Assembly: GCA_900320095.1 (NCBI GenBank)
Contig: ONQZ01000013.1
Location: 1 to 64,000, forward strand
DNA length: 64,000 bases
Source of the DNA: an uncultured Lentisphaerota bacterium
GTDB taxonomy: Bacteria; Verrucomicrobiota; Lentisphaeria; Victivallales; UBA1829
Direction: 5' to 3'
Positions 33,817 through 42,084 of the stretch are shown here, piece by piece (within the stretch, counting starts at the first letter, position 1; every line of letters starts with the position of its first letter). Both the position numbers and the translations under genes were made by a program. The notes under the pieces are model-generated. The model ran no database searches. It saw nothing but the letters and a program-made list of their open reading frames with translations, and had not been told where the DNA came from.

Positions 33817-33845
33817 TTGACTTTTTTTTACACATGATATAGTAT
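33817..33845 (+). promoter_or_regulatory. Promoter for the leader RNA and 117-aa membrane protein
   Basis: TTGACT (33817-33822), 17 nt, TAGTAT (33840-33845). Transcription should begin at about 33852, right at the first paired base of the leader structure. Confidence 0.7.
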
Positions 33846-33854
33846 TGAAAATAA

Positions 33855-33951
33855 AGGATCAGGGGTGGCATGAAGCCGCCGTCGGGGATGCAGAAGCATT
33901 CCGCCCCGGATCCTGTACAAATTTATTTCACAATCGCCTCATGGATGAGGC
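33855..33951 (+). ncRNA. Structured leader RNA with three-way junction (candidate riboswitch)
   Basis: Outer stem AGGATC (33855-33860) with GATCCT (33909-33914). Inside it, hairpin 1 is GGTGGC/GCCGCC with loop ATGAA (33864-33880) and hairpin 2 is CGG-G-ATGC with GCAT-TCCG around AGAA (33883-33903), with one bulge. A third hairpin, GCCTCA/TGAGGC, follows at 33936-33951. The ribosome binding site of the next gene is 25 nt further on. It matches no riboswitch class I know well enough to name. Confidence 0.45.
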
Positions 33952-33983
33952 AAAGTTTCCCCGAAAGGAACAAGGAGGCCAAC

Positions 33984-34337
33984 ATGGCATGTTTCACCGC
34001 CCCTCTCGCCGCCGCAATCGCCGCCGGAGTCGCCCGCCGCACAGTCGCGCACAAGGAATCTTCCGAAACCATCAGCTGGGCCACGAAGCTTGGCTGGCTT
34101 GAAAAGCTCTCCTTCGGCGGATGTGCCCTGCTCGCATTCGAACACATCTGGCACGGCGAGATCATCTTCCAGTTCCCGTTCCTGACCGGCGTCCGCGACG
34201 GCAACACGGCGGAAGTCCTGCGCGAGATCGCGACGGTCGGCGGCGCCATGACCGCGCTCATCCTCGCCGTCTGGATCGGCATGCTGATCGTCAGCTCAGC
34301 CATCGTCAAGCGCAAACCTGTCGCCGTCAAGGGATAA
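33984..34337 (+). CDS. Conserved 117-aa membrane protein
   Basis: The start at 33984 has AGGAGG 6 nt upstream; a longer frame would swallow the leader RNA. MACFTAPLAAAIAAGVARRTV, then a charged stretch, KLGWLEKLSFGGCALLAFEHIWHGEIIFQFPFLTG and a last membrane helix (about 86-108). Relatives with MACF...EHIWHGE and FPFLT occur in many anaerobes as uncharacterised proteins. Three hydrophobic segments; His and Glu in HIWHGE could bind a metal or quinone. It is preceded by a structured leader and followed by the ferredoxin-type aldo/keto reductase after 55 nt, probably on the same transcript. Confidence 0.75.
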   Translation: MACFTAPLAAAIAAGVARRTVAHKESSETISWATKLGWLEKLSFGGCALLAFEHIWHGEIIFQFPFLTGVRDGNTAEVLREIATVGGAMTALILAVWIGMLIVSSAIVKRKPVAVKG

Positions 34338-34392
34338 CTCTCCCCGCGTCTTTTTCCCGGACTTTTAACCCGACATCAGTTGAGGTTTTTCT

Positions 34393-35832
34393 ATGAATCG
34401 AAGAGAGTTTATCAAAGAGACCGCCGCGCTCACCGCACTCGCCGCGATGTCCCGCCTCGCGGCACAGACCGGCGTCGCTCCGGTCGAAGCGAAATCGTCC
34501 GAGCCCGCGAAGGACGCGGCCAAGATGGTTACGCGCCGCAAATACAAGAAGACCGACCTCACCGTGCCTCTGCTCGGCTACGGTCTGATGCGCCTGCCGA
34601 CCAAGAACGGCAAGATCGACCGTGAAGAGGCGCAGAAGCTCGTCGACACGGCCATGGCCGCCGGGCTGAACTACTTCGACACCGCCCAGCCGTACCACAA
34701 CGGCGAAAGCCAGCAGTTCATCGGCGAAGCGATGAAGAAGTACAAACGCGACTCCTATCTGCTCGCAACAAAACTCCCGCTGTGGTCGCTCCGCAGCGCG
34801 GCCGAGGCGGAGGCCACGTTCAAAGGCCAGCTCGAGGCGTGCAAGACCGATTATTTCGACTTCTACCTGATGCATGCGTTCAACGCGAACAGTTTCCGCA
34901 ACTACGAGAATCTCAAGCTTTACGATTATTTCAAGAAGCAGAAGGACGCCGGAGTCATCAAGCATCTCGGCTTCTCCTTCCACGATTCCGCGCAGGCGCT
35001 TGAGCCCATCGTCAACGCGCATGAATGGGATTTCGTTCAGATCCAGCTCAATTTCGTCGACTGGGACAATCAGACCAACGCAAAGCGCATGTACGAGTTC
35101 CTGACCTCGAAAGACATCCCCGTCGTCATCATGGAACCGCTCCAGGGCGGCCGTCTCGCCAACCTCACTCCGGCGGCTGCCGACGTCCTCAAGAAAGCCG
35201 ATCCGAAGGCCACACCGGCTTCCTGGGCATTCCGCTACGCCGCGTCACTTCCGAACGTGCTCACGGTCCTCAGCGGCATGACCACGATGGACGTGCTGAA
35301 GGAAAACATTGAGACCTTCACTGATTTCAAGCCGCTGACCGACGACGAGCGCAAAGTGCTGGCCGAGGCCCGCGACGTGTATCTGGGCGTCTCCAAGAGC
35401 CGCGTCCCCTGCACGACCTGCAGATACTGCGTCAATGAATGCCCTGTCAAGATCGAGATCCCGGCGGTATTCACTGCATGGAACGACTTCTGCGAGAAGA
35501 AGGACGAGGCCGCGTTCAAGGAAGCCTACAACAAGCTTCAGGTCAAGGCGAGCGCCTGCATCGGATGCCGCCGCTGTGTCAGAAGATGCCCGCAGCAGAT
35601 CGACATCCCGACCGAACTCCGCAAGATCGCACAGGCCGCAGGCGACAACGCTGGCGGAAACCGTCAGGGCGGTCGCGGCGGCGGTCGTCAGGGCGGAGGC
35701 ATGGGCGGCGGTTTCGGCGGAGGCCAGCGTCCCGGCGGTGGCATGGGCGGCGGCTTCGGCGGAGGCCAGCGTCCCGGCGGTGGCATGGGCGGCGGCTTCG
35801 GCGGAGGCCAGCGTCCCGGCGGCGGCCGCTGA
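34393..35832 (+). CDS. Tat-exported-type aldo/keto reductase with two [4Fe-4S] clusters and Gly-rich tail
   Basis: 479 aa. The N-terminus MNRREFIKETAAL looks like a Tat signal (RR-x-F-I-K). Residues about 50-325 are an aldo/keto reductase barrel (NYFDTAQPYHNGES with the catalytic Tyr, YLMHAF, HLGFSFHD, MEPLQGGRLA). Two ferredoxin motifs follow, CTTCRYCVNECP and CIGCRRCVRRCP. The last 50 residues are Gly-rich with three 14-residue repeats of GGGMGGGFGGGQRP. Family members of this form are oxidoreductases with iron-sulfur tails of unknown substrate. Export of a redox enzyme of this kind would be unusual and rests on the signal sequence. Confidence 0.88.
   Translation: MNRREFIKETAALTALAAMSRLAAQTGVAPVEAKSSEPAKDAAKMVTRRKYKKTDLTVPLLGYGLMRLPTKNGKIDREEAQKLVDTAMAAGLNYFDTAQPYHNGESQQFIGEAMKKYKRDSYLLATKLPLWSLRSAAEAEATFKGQLEACKTDYFDFYLMHAFNANSFRNYENLKLYDYFKKQKDAGVIKHLGFSFHDSAQALEPIVNAHEWDFVQIQLNFVDWDNQTNAKRMYEFLTSKDIPVVIMEPLQGGRLANLTPAAADVLKKADPKATPASWAFRYAASLPNVLTVLSGMTTMDVLKENIETFTDFKPLTDDERKVLAEARDVYLGVSKSRVPCTTCRYCVNECPVKIEIPAVFTAWNDFCEKKDEAAFKEAYNKLQVKASACIGCRRCVRRCPQQIDIPTELRKIAQAAGDNAGGNRQGGRGGGRQGGGMGGGFGGGQRPGGGMGGGFGGGQRPGGGMGGGFGGGQRPGGGR
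35698..35826 (+). repeat. Three tandem 42-bp coding repeats
   Basis: Copies at 35698-35739, 35740-35781 and 35782-35823 are almost identical and encode the Gly-rich tail of the aldo/keto reductase. Near identity at the DNA level points to recent expansion and possible length variation between strains. Confidence 0.9.
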
Positions 35833-35897
35833 ACACCATCCGCATTCAGGATGCACTGAGCTTTTTCAGGCAGACTGAACCGCATCAAGACCATCAG

Positions 35898-35932
35898 ACG
35901 GACCCGGGCTTTTCAACCCGGGTCCGTTTTTT
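35898..35932 (+). terminator. Terminator after the aldo/keto reductase
   Basis: ACGGACCCGGG pairs perfectly with CCCGGGTCCGT (35917-35927), followed by TTTTT. Confidence 0.9.
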
Positions 35933-35951
35933 GAGGCAGTGCCTCAACTGC
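35932..35951 (-). repeat. REP-like palindrome, copy 2
   Basis: The reverse complement of this stretch is GCAGTTGAGGC, 3 nt, GCCTCA: the same element as at 30446-30465 with a different loop. Confidence 0.45.
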
Positions 35952-36047
35952 GCCAGTGCGCGGCTTGCGCTCGCGCACAAAAATGGGCAGACCGCGTGCC
36001 CAAATAAACTTTTCCGTTTTTTCAATAAAAGAAAGCCGGAAAACGGC

Positions 36048-36076
36048 TTGATTTTACGCCGGAAAGACTGTATATT
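36048..36076 (+). promoter_or_regulatory. Promoter for thyX
   Basis: TTGATT (36048-36053), 17 nt, TATATT (36071-36076). Confidence 0.75.
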
Positions 36077-36126
36077 GATGCGGACTTTTTTATTCAATCT
36101 GTTTTCAAGCGGAAGGAACGACTGAA

Positions 36127-36828
36127 ATGGCTCTGACACACGTGAACGTGCCCCCGGAAAATCATGTGAAGGTACTCGACGGACAAGGCTGGGTGGGCCT
36201 CATCGACACGCTCGGCACCGAAACCACGATCGTGAACGCCGCGCGCGTTTCGTTCGGCAAGATCCGGCAGGAGATGGACGAGCGCGACGTGGCGCTGCTC
36301 CACTACCTCATCGAAAACCGTCACACCAGCCCGCTGGAGCACATCGTCTTCACGTTCAGCGTGCATTGTCCGCTCTTCGTGCGCGGCCAGTGGCACCGTC
36401 ATCGCACCTGGTCGTACAACGAGATATCGCGCCGCTACACCGAGATCGACATGGAGTTCTACGTGCCGCCGAAACTCCGCAAGCAGGCCGAGAACAACCG
36501 CCAGGCGTCCGTCGCCTGCGAGGACTTCGACGACGCCGCGCTCCGCGACCTCATCCGCGCCCAGAACGAACAGTCCCTGAAGGCATATCAGGCGCTGCTC
36601 GACGCGGGCGTCTGCCGTGAACAGGCGCGCGGCGTGCTCTCGCAGAACATGATGGTCACGTTCTGGGGCACGGTCGACCTGAGCAACCTGATCCACTTCC
36701 TGGAGCTGCGCGACAGTGACCACGCCCAGTGGGAGATCCGCGAATACGCGAAGGCGATCAAGAAACTGATCAAGCCCGTGGTCCCGCACGTCGCCGAATA
36801 CTACGAATCCAAGGGCGAAGTCTGGTGA
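36127..36828 (+). CDS. thyX: FAD-dependent thymidylate synthase ThyX
   Basis: 233 aa, normal length. The ThyX signature RHRTWSYNEISRRY starts at Arg91 and includes the FAD/dUMP-binding residues; HTSPLEHIVFTFSV and the C-terminal FLELRDSDHAQWEIREYA also match. It makes dTMP from dUMP with methylene-THF and NAD(P)H, without making dihydrofolate. GGAAGGAA lies upstream. The next gene follows after 25 nt. Confidence 0.96.
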   Translation: MALTHVNVPPENHVKVLDGQGWVGLIDTLGTETTIVNAARVSFGKIRQEMDERDVALLHYLIENRHTSPLEHIVFTFSVHCPLFVRGQWHRHRTWSYNEISRRYTEIDMEFYVPPKLRKQAENNRQASVACEDFDDAALRDLIRAQNEQSLKAYQALLDAGVCREQARGVLSQNMMVTFWGTVDLSNLIHFLELRDSDHAQWEIREYAKAIKKLIKPVVPHVAEYYESKGEVW

Positions 36829-36853
36829 CGCCCGTTTCCCTCGGGGCGGCTGA

Positions 36854-38740
36854 ATGACCGGATATCTGGCGCATCTGTGCGGCGGGATCCTCCCCGCCAT
36901 GTTCGCGGCGCTCGCCTTCGCGGCGGGATTCGCGGGCGCCGGATACGGCTTCCTGCGCGTCTGCGGCCTCGGACGCGGCATGATGCGCGGCCTGACGCTC
37001 CTCCTGGTCACCCTCGCCGCCGGATTCGCCGTCTGCGCGTTCTTCTGCGCCGCCGTCCTGATGAGCCTCGGCACGGGTACGCTCCCGTGCGTGGTCTGCC
37101 TGTTTCCCGTCCTCGCCGGGACCGGATGCCTGATCCGCTTCAGGAAAGAGATTTTTCCTTCGTTTTCCATCGGAAAGCGGATGCCGTTCGCAATCCTGAT
37201 CGTCCTGGTCCCGCTGATCTTCCTTTCCATCGGCGCGTTCCAGTACCCCGCGAGCTGGGACGAATGCGTGTACCAGCTTGCCGTGCCTCGTCGCTGGCTC
37301 GCCGACGGACGCGTCCTGCTGTACCGGGATCTGCCGTATTCCGGATTCCCGATGCTGCCGCAATTTCTGTACGTGCCGATGATGAAGTTCGGCGGACTCG
37401 CGGCGGTCAAGTTCCTGCTGTACGGCGGAGCCGCGTGCTTCTTCGCCTCGCTGACGCTTCTGGCGTGCGGCGGCATCCGGCGCAACCTGACCGCGGCGTG
37501 CGTCTTCGCCGGATCGTTCCTGATCGCGCCGCTGACGGTCCACGTGCTGATCTCCGGCTACGTCGAACCTCTGATGGGCTCGCTCCTGGCCGCCGGACTC
37601 CTGCTCGCGGACGCCGCGCTGAAAGCGCCGGAAAAAAGAATCAATTCGCCCGGCTTTGCGGCCGCGTGCGGGATTCTGGCGGGCGCGATGGCGGCGATCA
37701 AACTGACCGGAGGATTCGCCGGAGCCGCGCTGCTGCTGTACGTTTTGCTGCGGAAACGCTCCGGGCGTGTCCGGTTCACGCTCGTCTTCGCACTCGCGGG
37801 GGCGCTCTTCGCCTTGCTGTTCTACCAGCGGCCGTGGATCGCGACGGGCAATCCGTGTTATCCGTACCTCGCCGGCATCTTCGGCACGCCGGAGGCGATG
37901 ACGTCGACCTACCATCATTTGCTCGGCACGGCTAAATTTTCCGGGTTCTCCGTCGTGACGATCATCCTGTTTCTGCCGGGACTGACGTTTCCCGCGCTTT
38001 CCAGGATGTTTGACGGCGTGTACGGCCTCCAGACGCTCCTCTGGGCGTTCCTGGTCCTCGCCGCGCTCTGGCGCCGCCCGAAACGCATTTGCGCGGCACT
38101 CCTGCCGCTGGCGTTCCTTGTCGGATCTTGGATGATGACCTCTCCGCAGGCGCGGTTCCTGATCCCCGCGCTGGCGTTCCTTGCGCTGATTATGCGCGAT
38201 ACGTTCCCGATCATCCGCGGACGCGCCGGACGGATCGTCCTGTGGGCCGCCGTGGCGTTCTCGCTGTTCTCCTTCCCGCCTGCCGTGGTCTCCAGCTACG
38301 GCGCGAATCTGCGCGCGACGGCTTCGGGCGGCGACGGACGGCGCGACGTACTGTACGGGCGCACCGGGGACAGCATGCTGCCCGCCGTGGACATCCTGCG
38401 CGACCGCCTCGCCGACGGCGGAAAATGCCTGCTGGTCCTGGAGGAACGCACGCTGTATTTCCCGCGCGGATGCGAGATCGGGACGCCGTTTTTCCTGGAC
38501 AAATATTTCCCGGGCGGAACGATCCCGGACGCGGACGGTCTGCTGAAACTGCTCGACGACGGCGGATTCGCCTGTCTGTATATCCGGCCGCCGGACCGCA
38601 ATCCTGATTACCTGCCGCAGGCCGCCAACCTCTGGGTAAATGACATGGCGGCATCGCTGGATGCGCTGGTGAAACGCGGCGCGCTCAAACGCGAGCCGGT
38701 GCCCGGCGGCGCGGAACTCTTCACGCGCATCCGCCGCTGA
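36854..38740 (+). CDS. Large multi-pass membrane protein, GT-C glycosyltransferase-like
   Basis: 628 aa. About eleven hydrophobic helices between residues 5 and 480. After the fourth comes a periplasmic loop with SWDECVYQLAVPRRWLADGRVLLY and PYSGFPMLPQFLYVPMM; an acidic Asp-Glu in the first external loop is the position used for catalysis by GT-C transferases that take polyprenyl-phosphate sugars. The C-terminal 140 residues are soluble (LLVLEERTLYFPRG). It probably shares the thyX promoter, though no functional link is obvious. Substrate unknown. Confidence 0.72.
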   Translation: MTGYLAHLCGGILPAMFAALAFAAGFAGAGYGFLRVCGLGRGMMRGLTLLLVTLAAGFAVCAFFCAAVLMSLGTGTLPCVVCLFPVLAGTGCLIRFRKEIFPSFSIGKRMPFAILIVLVPLIFLSIGAFQYPASWDECVYQLAVPRRWLADGRVLLYRDLPYSGFPMLPQFLYVPMMKFGGLAAVKFLLYGGAACFFASLTLLACGGIRRNLTAACVFAGSFLIAPLTVHVLISGYVEPLMGSLLAAGLLLADAALKAPEKRINSPGFAAACGILAGAMAAIKLTGGFAGAALLLYVLLRKRSGRVRFTLVFALAGALFALLFYQRPWIATGNPCYPYLAGIFGTPEAMTSTYHHLLGTAKFSGFSVVTIILFLPGLTFPALSRMFDGVYGLQTLLWAFLVLAALWRRPKRICAALLPLAFLVGSWMMTSPQARFLIPALAFLALIMRDTFPIIRGRAGRIVLWAAVAFSLFSFPPAVVSSYGANLRATASGGDGRRDVLYGRTGDSMLPAVDILRDRLADGGKCLLVLEERTLYFPRGCEIGTPFFLDKYFPGGTIPDADGLLKLLDDGGFACLYIRPPDRNPDYLPQAANLWVNDMAASLDALVKRGALKREPVPGGAELFTRIRR

Positions 38741-38769
38741 ATCATTTTCCAAAACTCAAAAATCGTCCG

Positions 38770-40179
38770 TCACGTCGGGCGCGAACTCTTCGCGCACTTG
38801 CAGGACCGCCCCAGCCCGACGGGATGCTTCGCGCCGACGCCGGTGCGTTTCCCCCTCAGACGGGCGCGGATCTCGTACATGTAATAGACCAGCAGCATCA
38901 CGCCTGTGATCGTCCAGGTGATGCCGGAGGCGAAGCACGCCCCCGTGTAGCCGAACCATTCCGCCAGGTAAAGCGCCGTGAAGATGCGGCTGAGCGTCTC
39001 CATGGCTCCGCCGAGCAGCGGCACCAGCGAACACCCCATGCCTTGGAGCGTGTTGCGGAAGATCAGGATCATGCCGAGCGAGATGTACGCGGGCGCGACC
39101 GTGAAGATGTACTGGCGCCCCGCCTTCAGGATCTCCGGCGACGCCTCCACGTCCAGGAACATCCGCAGCAGCTGTTTGCTGAGTACCATCATCAGCACGG
39201 TCCCGAGCACGGAGATGACCGCCGTGATCAGCCATCCGCTGCGCACGCCGACCAGGATGCGCCGGTAGTTGTTCGCGCCGCTGTTCTGCGCCGTGTACGC
39301 CGCCAGCGTCGTGCCGATCGCGAAGAACGGGATGCAGATCAGGCCCTCGAGACGGCCCGCGGCGGTCGTCGCCGCCACCGTGCCGGGTCCGAACTGATTG
39401 AACGCGCTTTGCAGGATCACGCAGCCGAGCCCGGTCACGGAGAACTGAAGCGACATCGGCACCGCTACGCGCAGATGTTCCCAATAGAACCGCCAGTCGA
39501 CGCGCCAGTCGGAGCGTCCCGCGGGCAGGAGCTCCGGGAATCTCTTCAGGATGATCCAGAGGCAGATCACGCCGGAGATGAACTGCGACACGATCGTCGC
39601 GTACGCCGCGCCCGCCACGCCCAGATCGCATTTGCAGACCAGGATCAGGTCGAGTCCGGCGTTCAGGAACGAAGAAAACACGATCACGTACAGCGGACGT
39701 TTGCTGTCGCCCAGCGAGCGCATCAGAAACGACATCAGCAGGTAGAACGTCATGCACGGCGTGCCCGCCACGATGATCCGCAGGTACTTCAGGGAGTCCG
39801 CCTTGATCTCGGACGGCGTGTTCATCGCCTCCAGGATCGGCTCTAGAAACGCGAAAAACACCAGCGTGACCGCCGCCACCAGCGCGGAACACAGCACAAC
39901 CGCCGCGCAGAACGACCGCCGCACGCCCGACGCGTCCTTCGCGCCGAACCGCTGCCCCGTGATGATCGTGAGCCCGGCGGGAAGCCCCCAGAAGAACCCG
40001 AGCAGCATGAAGATGCCGGCATTGCCGACCGCGGCGAGTTTTTCCGGACCGCACCAGCGCCCCACGACCATGGAGTCGACCATGCTGTACAGCTGGTTGC
40101 AGGCGTTTCCGATCGCCAGCGGGATCGAAAAGAGCAGAATGATTTTCAGGGGATTCCCCCTCGTCAGGTCTTTCGCCAT
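38770..40179 (-). CDS. MATE-family efflux protein
   Basis: 469 aa from the ATG at 40179. Twelve membrane helices in two similar halves; MAKDLTRGNPLKIILLFSIPLAIGNACNQLY and SMVVGRWCGPEKLAAVGNAG are the usual start, and TAAGRLEGLICIPFFAIGTTLAAYTAQNSGAN begins the second half. These exporters use Na+ or H+ to extrude drugs or metabolites. It is divergent from the cation/proton antiporter, with the two promoters about 120 nt apart. Confidence 0.9.
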   Translation of the reverse strand: MAKDLTRGNPLKIILLFSIPLAIGNACNQLYSMVDSMVVGRWCGPEKLAAVGNAGIFMLLGFFWGLPAGLTIITGQRFGAKDASGVRRSFCAAVVLCSALVAAVTLVFFAFLEPILEAMNTPSEIKADSLKYLRIIVAGTPCMTFYLLMSFLMRSLGDSKRPLYVIVFSSFLNAGLDLILVCKCDLGVAGAAYATIVSQFISGVICLWIILKRFPELLPAGRSDWRVDWRFYWEHLRVAVPMSLQFSVTGLGCVILQSAFNQFGPGTVAATTAAGRLEGLICIPFFAIGTTLAAYTAQNSGANNYRRILVGVRSGWLITAVISVLGTVLMMVLSKQLLRMFLDVEASPEILKAGRQYIFTVAPAYISLGMILIFRNTLQGMGCSLVPLLGGAMETLSRIFTALYLAEWFGYTGACFASGITWTITGVMLLVYYMYEIRARLRGKRTGVGAKHPVGLGRSCKCAKSSRPT

Positions 40180-40222
40180 AAAAAAAAGCCCCCCGTCTTG
40201 CTTTCGTAAAAGGGTAAATATT

Positions 40223-40251
40223 AATATACAGGCGGTTTCAACGTTTTTCAA
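40223..40251 (-). promoter_or_regulatory. Promoter for the MATE gene
   Basis: Minus strand: TTGAAA (40246-40251), 17 nt, TATATT (40223-40228). Confidence 0.7.
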
Positions 40252-40345
40252 CCGGAAAACCGAACAAGTCCGCAAAAGTCCGGGGCATTCTCCGGCGGGG
40301 AACGGAACGCGTTCGTCTTTTTTCCGGGTTTTCCGGCATGCCGTC

Positions 40346-40374
40346 TTGAAAAATGCTCCGGTTGATGGTATAGT
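40346..40374 (+). promoter_or_regulatory. Promoter for the cation/proton antiporter
   Basis: TTGAAA (40346-40351), 17 nt, TATAGT (40369-40374). Confidence 0.7.
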
Positions 40375-40443
40375 ACGGGACAGCGCGGAAAATGCAGCAC
40401 CGTTTTCTTCCTCCGCCCGAACCAACCGAAACGCCGGAATACC

Positions 40444-41817
40444 ATGAACGACTCCTCTTTTCTGATCCTCTTCATCGCGCTGACCGCCCTGATGGCGATA
40501 TTCCCGTTTCTGCTCCGCAAATACCATATCCCGAACGTGATCGCGCTGTTGGTGGTCGGCATGCTCATCGGATCGAACGGCCTGCTCGGATTCGACCTGG
40601 TGGCGGTGCTCTCCAAATGGCTGAGTTTCCTCGGTACGCCGGGCGAGGAGGCGCAGACGGCGGCGAACACGGCCGCGCAGTTCAAGACATTCGTGGACTC
40701 GCTCGGCTCGCTCGGGCTGATGTTCCTGATGGCGCTCGCCGGGATGGAGGCGGATTTCCGGCTGATCCGGTCCGCGCGCAAGGCGGTGGTCATGCTGAGC
40801 GTCCTGACGTTCTTCATCCCCGCCGTGGCGGGCTACTGGATCTACCAGCATTTCTGCCCGGACGAGCTCGCCGGCAAGGTGCTGTACGCCTCGCTTTTCG
40901 CCTCGCACTCGGTCGGCATCGTGTTCCCGGTCATCCGCGAGCTGAAGCTCTCGCACACGCGGTTCGGCGCGGCGGTCCTGATCTCCACGGTCATCACGGA
41001 CATCGCCTCGATCATCCTGCTGGCGGTCAGCGTGCAGCTCTTCCGGCAGTCGCAGAACATCTCGCACATGGTCGGACGCGGCACGCTGTCGATCTTCGAC
41101 CACATGGACACGCACCTGCTCGGAAACAGCTTCCTGCCGGTCTTCCTGCTGATCGTGCTGGTGTACCTCGGCGCGATGATCTTCATCACGAACTGCTTCG
41201 GACGCTGGGTGCTGTCGCACTTCAAGCTCAGCGACGACATCGTGATCACGCTCCTCTTGCTCATGATCCTGGTCACGGTCATCGTCGGCGAGCTCTTCGG
41301 CATCAACCTGGTGGTCGGCGCGTTCATCGCGGGCCTCGGGCTGGCGCGCGTGGTGCGTGAACGCGACCAGCTGCTGTTCAAGCGGTTCGAGAGCATCGGC
41401 TACGGCTTCCTGATCCCGTTCCTGTTCATCTCCATCGGCATGAAGACCGATTTCAGCGCGTTTTTCCAAATGGGCAACATCGTGATCGTGCTGCTGACCG
41501 TGGCGGGGCTCATCGGCAGCAAGGTCGGCAGCGGATTCACCGCCATGAAGCTTTCCGGCTACAGCAACAAGGCGAGCCTCGCCGCCGGGCTCATGACCGT
41601 GCCGCAGCTCTCCGCCACGCTCGCCGCGGCCGCAATCGGCAAGGACACCGGCATCCTCGACGACCGGTTCTTCAACGCCATCATCATCCTGTCGATCATC
41701 ACCACGCTGCCGATCCCGTCGCTGGTCCGCGCCGTGCTGAACTACGGCAGGAACGAGTTCGTCGAGCTGAGCGATTTCCAGGTGCCGAACGTCGTGAAGG
41801 ACGACGAGCTGCTGTGA
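40444..41817 (+). CDS. Cation/proton antiporter, CPA2 (KefB/NapA-like) family
   Basis: 457 aa. Twelve to thirteen membrane helices; LRKYHIPNVIALLVVGMLIGSNGL is the typical first pair, FMALAGMEADFRLIR the second, and GINLVVGAFIAGLGLARVVRE plus FLFISIGMKTDFSAF the later unwound helices that bind the ion. It lacks the C-terminal TrkA-N domain of Kef channels. It should exchange Na+ or K+ for H+ for pH and salt balance. Confidence 0.88.
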   Translation: MNDSSFLILFIALTALMAIFPFLLRKYHIPNVIALLVVGMLIGSNGLLGFDLVAVLSKWLSFLGTPGEEAQTAANTAAQFKTFVDSLGSLGLMFLMALAGMEADFRLIRSARKAVVMLSVLTFFIPAVAGYWIYQHFCPDELAGKVLYASLFASHSVGIVFPVIRELKLSHTRFGAAVLISTVITDIASIILLAVSVQLFRQSQNISHMVGRGTLSIFDHMDTHLLGNSFLPVFLLIVLVYLGAMIFITNCFGRWVLSHFKLSDDIVITLLLLMILVTVIVGELFGINLVVGAFIAGLGLARVVRERDQLLFKRFESIGYGFLIPFLFISIGMKTDFSAFFQMGNIVIVLLTVAGLIGSKVGSGFTAMKLSGYSNKASLAAGLMTVPQLSATLAAAAIGKDTGILDDRFFNAIIILSIITTLPIPSLVRAVLNYGRNEFVELSDFQVPNVVKDDELL

Positions 41818-41916
41818 CCGCCGCAAAAAGCCGCCGTGCAGCGGCCCCCGGTCCCGCAAAACGGTCAAAACCGTCAAAAACACAAAAGAAAAGTATCATT
41901 TTGTGTCAAACCCGGT

Positions 41917-41945
41917 TTGACATAATCGGAAAGACGTGCTATTAT
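41917..41945 (+). promoter_or_regulatory. Strong promoter for the EF-G-like gene
   Basis: TTGACA (41917-41922), 17 nt, TATTAT (41940-41945): full-consensus -35. The leader to the start codon is about 130 nt and contains a 38-codon frame starting at 41952 with no clear ribosome binding site. Confidence 0.8.
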
Positions 41946-42084
41946 TAGAGGATGAAAAAATACAGCCGCATTCTGAAAGGGGCGTCGCACGGGCATTTTG
42001 TCCCTGCGGAACCAGGCGCGTTTCGAGCTTGCGGCCGTTGCATTCGAAAACAATTCAAACTCACATAAAGGAGCAGACAACCAA

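Noticed and set aside
33855-33914. Known riboswitch classes (TPP, SAM, purine, fluoride, c-di-GMP) for this leader
   Set aside because: None of their conserved sequence blocks is present, so only a candidate structured leader is claimed.
35698-35826. Regular repeats considered as a CRISPR array
   Set aside because: Units are contiguous with no spacers, in frame, and code for a Gly-rich tail.
36770-38752. 660-codon minus-strand frame opposite the GT-C-like gene
   Set aside because: Arg/Glu/Gln-rich shadow without features; the plus strand gives a regular set of membrane helices.
40180-41883. N-terminal extension of the MATE gene through the antiporter region
   Set aside because: The extension is His/Asp/Arg-rich shadow of the antiporter; the MATE protein begins at 40179 and has its own promoter at 40223-40251.
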